Positions 5,695 through 8,303 of a stretch of DNA of 8,303 bases are shown one piece after another. The stretch comes from Mycobacterium sp. Its GTDB lineage: Bacteria; Actinomycetota; Actinomycetes; Mycobacteriales; Mycobacteriaceae. Below the pieces are notes generated by a model. That model saw only the letters and a list, made by a program, of their open reading frames with translations, was not told the DNA's origin and did not search any database. The stretch spans positions 1 through 8,303 of the forward strand of contig JAQSXQ010000200.1 in the NCBI GenBank assembly GCA_029256565.1, written 5' to 3'. The number at the start of each line of letters is the position of its first letter. Position 1 is the first letter of the stretch. A program made the translations under genes and the position numbers.

Positions 5695-6468
5695 TCACTG
5701 CCCGACGTGCTCGGTCACGAAGTCAGCGACCGCGGCGGCGACCTGCCGGTGTGCGGAGTCGTTGAGGATGTCGTGTCTGCCACCGGGGATCTCGTAGAGC
5801 GACAGCGGTTCGATCTGCTCGGCGTAGGCGCGCACCGCGCCGACGTCCGCGATGGGGTCGTCCTCGCCGTGCACTGCGAGCGTGGGTATCGACAGGGTCG
5901 GCAGGTCCTTCCCGAACCGGTCCCACGCCCGATCGAGTTCGCGGGTCAGCGAGCCGCTGTCGGCATCGACGAAGGCCAGGGGATCGTTCTCCATCGCGTC
6001 GAGGTAGAACTCGTCGGCCGACAGCCAGGCCGGCTCGATCGCCAACGACGTGTCGACGTCCAGCAGGCCGGCCACGGGAACCAGCGGCGCGCCGGAGACG
6101 ACGGCCGCCCGGTACCGATCCGGAGTGCCGAGCACGCGGAACAGCGTCACGATCGCACCGAACGAATGGCCTGCCGCGACGAGCGGCAGCCCGGGCGTGG
6201 TCTCTTCGGCGATCTCGGTGAGTCGATCGGCGAGCGCCGAGGAGGCCTCGATGGTGCCGAAGTCGCCGCGGTCGCCCGGGCTGAGCCCGTGGCCCATTTG
6301 ATCGACGGCCCACACGTCGATGCCGCGGGCGTTGAGTGCGAACGCGTAGCGGTGGTAGAGCCCGGTGTGCTCGCCGAAGCCATGCAGGAACACCACGGCG
6401 GCGGCCGGGTCCTCGGCGGCCCAGTGCCGGTAGTACGCGCGGGCGCCTTGGGTCTCCAGGAAGGGCAT
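5695..6468 (-). CDS. Alpha/beta hydrolase, monoacylglycerol-lipase-like (Hydrolase_4)
   Basis: This is a 257-aa cytosolic serine hydrolase. The N-terminal HGFGEHTGLYHRYA (29-42) is the signature of the monoglyceride lipase/lysophospholipase branch. The nucleophile is Ser102 in GHSFG, the likely acid Asp204 in HGEDDP, and the likely base His232 in GGRHD. A variable cap lies at about residues 130-185. No signal peptide is visible. Members of this group cleave carboxyl esters such as monoacylglycerols; the actual substrate cannot be read from the sequence. The start at 6468 lies 9 nt after the LysR stop with no clear Shine-Dalgarno sequence, suggesting translational coupling in a regulator-hydrolase operon. 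Its stop is 7 nt from that of hsaB on the other strand. It is not an obvious part of the KstR ring-degradation set. Confidence 0.85.
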   Translation of the reverse strand: MPFLETQGARAYYRHWAAEDPAAAVVFLHGFGEHTGLYHRYAFALNARGIDVWAVDQMGHGLSPGDRGDFGTIEASSALADRLTEIAEETTPGLPLVAAGHSFGAIVTLFRVLGTPDRYRAAVVSGAPLVPVAGLLDVDTSLAIEPAWLSADEFYLDAMENDPLAFVDADSGSLTRELDRAWDRFGKDLPTLSIPTLAVHGEDDPIADVGAVRAYAEQIEPLSLYEIPGGRHDILNDSAHRQVAAAVADFVTEHVGQ

Positions 6469-6477
6469 GGTTCGACG

Positions 6478-7377
6478 CTAGACCGTGCCGAGGAGAACGT
6501 CTCGTAGCTCCCGCATGCGGTGTTCGATCGCGTCGACGACGGCGGCGACCTCGGGCCTGCGCAGGGTCTCGGATCGGGTGACGAGCCAGTAGGTGAGTCG
6601 CAGTGCGACGGCGTCGGGCAGGACCCGGACCAGGTCGTCGTGCCGGTCGGCCATGAAGCAGGGCAGCAGGCCCAGGCCCGCTGCCGCTCGGGTGGCCTCG
6701 ACGTGGACGAAGACGTTGGTCGACGTGACCGACTCCCGCATCCCGGGTGCCACGGCGCGGGCGAGGTCGAGGTCGTCGACCTGCAGCATCGAGTCGATGA
6801 AGTACACCAGGGGGTGGCCGGTCAGGTCGGCGCGCGAGGCCGGCGTGCCGTGTCTTTGGAGGTAGTCCCGCGAGCCGTAGAGGCCGAGGCAGTAGTCGCC
6901 GAGGCGGATCGCCTTGGCCCGGTGCACCTGCGGTTCGCCGACCACCACCTCGACGTCGAGGCCGGAACGCTGCTGCGTCGCACGGCGCGTGGTCGCGACG
7001 AGTTCCACCGCCACGTCCGGGTGGGCCCGTTGCACGTCGGCTGCCGCGGGCGCGGCGATGTAGGCGCTGAAGCCGTCGGTGGCCGACATCCGCACCACAC
7101 CGCTGAGCGGTCGGCCGCCGTCGGGATCGGCCGACAGGCCGCGCACCGCGGACTCGACCGCCTCGGCCGCCGACAACGCGCTGCGCCCCATGTCGGTCAG
7201 TTCCCAACCGCCCGCCACGCGCACCAGCAGCCGGCCACCGAGTGACTGCTCCAGCGTGGCGATGCGCCGCGAGATCGTCGTGTGGTTCATGCCGAGTTCG
7301 TCGGCTGCGGTGACGTACCGGCCGGAACGTGCGACCGCCAGCAGGACGAGGAGGTCGTCCGCGCTCGGCGTCGTCAT
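6478..7377 (-). CDS. LysR-family transcriptional regulator
   Basis: The 299-aa length is normal for the family. The N-terminal winged helix-turn-helix spans about residues 5-65, with the HTH in YVTAADELGMNHTTISRRI (21-39) followed by TLEQSLGGRLLVR. A linker helix leads to a periplasmic-binding-protein-like effector domain from about residue 90 to the end, whose ligand is unknown. ATG 7377 is chosen because it places the HTH at the usual distance from the N-terminus. An in-frame ATG at 7416 would add 13 atypical residues running through an inverted repeat. No strong ribosome site precedes 7377. The gene is divergent from the transporter and 9 nt upstream of the hydrolase. By family habit it probably regulates both and itself, through the dyad at 7388-7406. 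Confidence 0.9.
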   Translation of the reverse strand: MTTPSADDLLVLLAVARSGRYVTAADELGMNHTTISRRIATLEQSLGGRLLVRVAGGWELTDMGRSALSAAEAVESAVRGLSADPDGGRPLSGVVRMSATDGFSAYIAAPAAADVQRAHPDVAVELVATTRRATQQRSGLDVEVVVGEPQVHRAKAIRLGDYCLGLYGSRDYLQRHGTPASRADLTGHPLVYFIDSMLQVDDLDLARAVAPGMRESVTSTNVFVHVEATRAAAGLGLLPCFMADRHDDLVRVLPDAVALRLTYWLVTRSETLRRPEVAAVVDAIEHRMRELRDVLLGTV

Positions 7378-7395
7378 GTCTGCATTTTCGCAGAC
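7378..7395. promoter_or_regulatory. Inverted repeat abutting the lysR start
   Basis: GTCTGC (7378-7383), six bases, then GCAGAC (7390-7395) is a perfect dyad directly against the proposed lysR ATG. It overlaps the larger dyad at 7388-7406. It could be a second regulator site for autorepression, or a small hairpin at the lysR start. Function is inferred from position only. Confidence 0.35.
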
Positions 7396-7406
7396 GCATG
7401 CTGCGA
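7388..7406. promoter_or_regulatory. Putative LysR operator dyad
   Basis: TCGCAG (7388-7393), seven bases, then CTGCGA (7401-7406) is a perfect 6 bp interrupted dyad, with the short-spacer form typical of LysR-type sites. The bases at the T-N11-A positions are C and G, so it is not a strict consensus box. It lies 11 nt before the lysR start and centres about 55 bp upstream of the predicted transporter transcription start, the usual place for an LTTR recognition site. Confidence 0.5.
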
Positions 7407-7415
7407 TTCTGCCCA

Positions 7416-7445
7416 TTGCACTGGATCAGTTCCTGCAGGAATACT
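7416..7445 (+). promoter_or_regulatory. Candidate promoter of the transporter gene
   Basis: TTGCAC (7416-7421) and AATACT (7440-7445), 18 nt apart, resemble -35 and -10 elements and would start transcription near 7452. This falls after the alternative ATG at 7447 and so supports 7486 as the transporter start. The match is moderate and unproven. Confidence 0.4.
7430..7441. promoter_or_regulatory. 12-bp perfect palindrome in the promoter spacer
   Basis: TTCCTGCAGGAA is fully self-complementary and lies between the candidate -35 and -10 elements of the transporter gene. A bound protein there would block RNA polymerase. It may be an operator for a further regulator, or coincidence. Confidence 0.35.
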
Positions 7446-7485
7446 CATGAGCTATGTGTGCCGCGTCACAACGGAAGGTGGTCTC

Positions 7486-8303
7486 ATGAGCAGCCCCATA
7501 ACGACCGGTCTCAAGCGGGTGGTCGTCGCCTCCATGGCCGGCACCGTCGTGGAGTGGTACGAGTTCTTCCTCTACGGCACTGCGGCCACGCTGGTGTTCA
7601 ACAAGATCTTCTTCTCGGAGACGACCAGCGAACTCAACGCGATCTTCCTGGCCTTCGCGACCTACGCCGTCGGCTTCGTCGCGCGTCCCGTCGGCGGTGT
7701 GGTGTTCGGCCACTACGGCGACAAGTTCGGCCGCAAGAAGCTCCTGCAGTTCAGCCTGCTGCTGGTGGGTGCCGCGACGTTCCTGATGGGCTGCCTGCCG
7801 ACGTTCGGGCAGATCGGGTACTGGGCACCAGGGCTGTTGGTCTTGCTGCGATTCATCCAGGGCTTCGCGGTCGGCGGCGAGTGGGGTGGCGCGATCCTGC
7901 TCGTTGCCGAACACAGTCCCGACCGCCAACGCGGATTCTGGGCCAGCTGGCCGCAGGCCGGCGTCCCGGTCGGCAACCTGCTCGCGACCATCGTGCTCCT
8001 CGCCCTCACCGGCACGCTGTCCGACGAGGCGTTCCTGTCGTGGGGCTGGCGCGTCGCGTTCTGGCTGTCCGCGGTGGTCGTCCTGGTCGGCTACTACATC
8101 CGCACCAAGGTCACCGATGCCCCGATCTTCGTTGCCGCGCAAGAGGAAGCGGAGCGGATCAAGGCCACGTCGTTCAGCGTCGTCGAGGTGCTCAAGCGCT
8201 ACCCGCGCGGCGTCTTCACCGCGATGGGCCTGCGGTTCGGCGAGAACATCATGTACTACCTGGTGGTCACGTTCTCGATCACGTATCTGAAGGTCCAGGT
8301 GGG
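7486..8303 (+). CDS. MFS transporter, metabolite:H+ symporter (MHS) type, 3' end missing
   Basis: This is an integral membrane proton symporter; the 272 codons present cover about six and a half of an expected twelve helices, and the frame is open at the window edge. GTVVEWYEFFLYG (19-31) in helix 1 is characteristic of the MHS family (ShiA, KgtP and ProP relatives). The helix 2-3 loop has GHYGDKFGRKK (75-85), the MFS signature, and RFIQGFAVGGEWGGA (122-136) marks helix 4. Probable helices lie at about 12-34, 53-76, 87-106, 116-140, 155-177, 187-206 and 246-266. MHS proteins take up organic acids or zwitterions, so a small carboxylate substrate is plausible but not identifiable. ATG 7486 has GGAAGG 7 nt upstream and gives a typical short N-terminus. 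An in-frame ATG at 7447 has AGGA 6 nt upstream and remains possible. Divergence from lysR suggests LysR control. Confidence 0.88.
   Translation, partial: MSSPITTGLKRVVVASMAGTVVEWYEFFLYGTAATLVFNKIFFSETTSELNAIFLAFATYAVGFVARPVGGVVFGHYGDKFGRKKLLQFSLLLVGAATFLMGCLPTFGQIGYWAPGLLVLLRFIQGFAVGGEWGGAILLVAEHSPDRQRGFWASWPQAGVPVGNLLATIVLLALTGTLSDEAFLSWGWRVAFWLSAVVVLVGYYIRTKVTDAPIFVAAQEEAERIKATSFSVVEVLKRYPRGVFTAMGLRFGENIMYYLVVTFSITYLKVQV

Noticed and set aside
5723..7399. 558-codon minus-strand open frame spanning the hydrolase and LysR genes
   Set aside because: It is a shifted frame of two genes with clear motifs in another frame, and its product is arginine-rich low-complexity sequence.
1..8303. Search for mobile elements, CRISPR arrays, tRNA or rRNA genes, and defence systems
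   Set aside because: No transposase, terminal inverted repeats, regularly spaced repeats, or RNA gene structure was seen by eye. All large segments are explained by metabolic genes, a regulator and a transporter.

Overview
The window is high-GC actinobacterial DNA. Its gene content and order match the sterol ring-degradation locus of mycobacteria: partial fadE34, an Rv3572-like gene, kshB, then hsaA-hsaD-hsaC-hsaB, with the same relative strands as Rv3573c to Rv3567c in Mycobacterium tuberculosis. The organism is most likely an environmental sterol-degrading Mycobacterium/Mycolicibacterium. This identification comes from recalled family sequences and synteny; no database search was run.

Layout. 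Positions 1-245 hold the 3' end of a FadE34-type acyl-CoA dehydrogenase (+), followed by two hairpins in a convergent gap. On the minus strand lie a small exported protein of unknown function (331-873) and kshB (932-1993), the reductase of 3-ketosteroid 9alpha-hydroxylase. A roughly 180 bp divergent promoter region carries two KstR-type operators. On the plus strand, hsaA (2173-3258), hsaD (3275-4186), hsaC (4183-5085) and hsaB (5121-5687) form a tight operon. Positions 5695-8303 hold a different module: an alpha/beta hydrolase and a LysR regulator on the minus strand, and a divergent MHS-type MFS transporter on the plus strand that runs off the end of the window.

How the genes work together. 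KshB supplies electrons for 9alpha-hydroxylation, which together with ring dehydrogenation opens ring B and yields the phenolic secosteroid 3-HSA. HsaA (oxygenase) with HsaB (flavin reductase) converts 3-HSA to the catechol 3,4-DHSA. HsaC cleaves the catechol ring, and HsaD hydrolyses the resulting product 4,9-DSHA. The LysR/hydrolase/transporter group is probably a separate uptake-and-hydrolysis module of unknown substrate, sitting where M. tuberculosis has nat.

The most notable observation is that HsaA lacks an internal, in-frame block of about 33 residues from the C-terminal helical domain, while both flanks remain highly conserved. This could impair or abolish 3-HSA hydroxylation. Secondary observations are the paired KstR operators, an LTTR-like dyad placed at about -55 of a plausible transporter promoter, a 12 bp perfect palindrome in that promoter's spacer, a small tandem duplication at the hsaD/hsaC junction, and a ten-codon mini-ORF overlapping the hsaB start.
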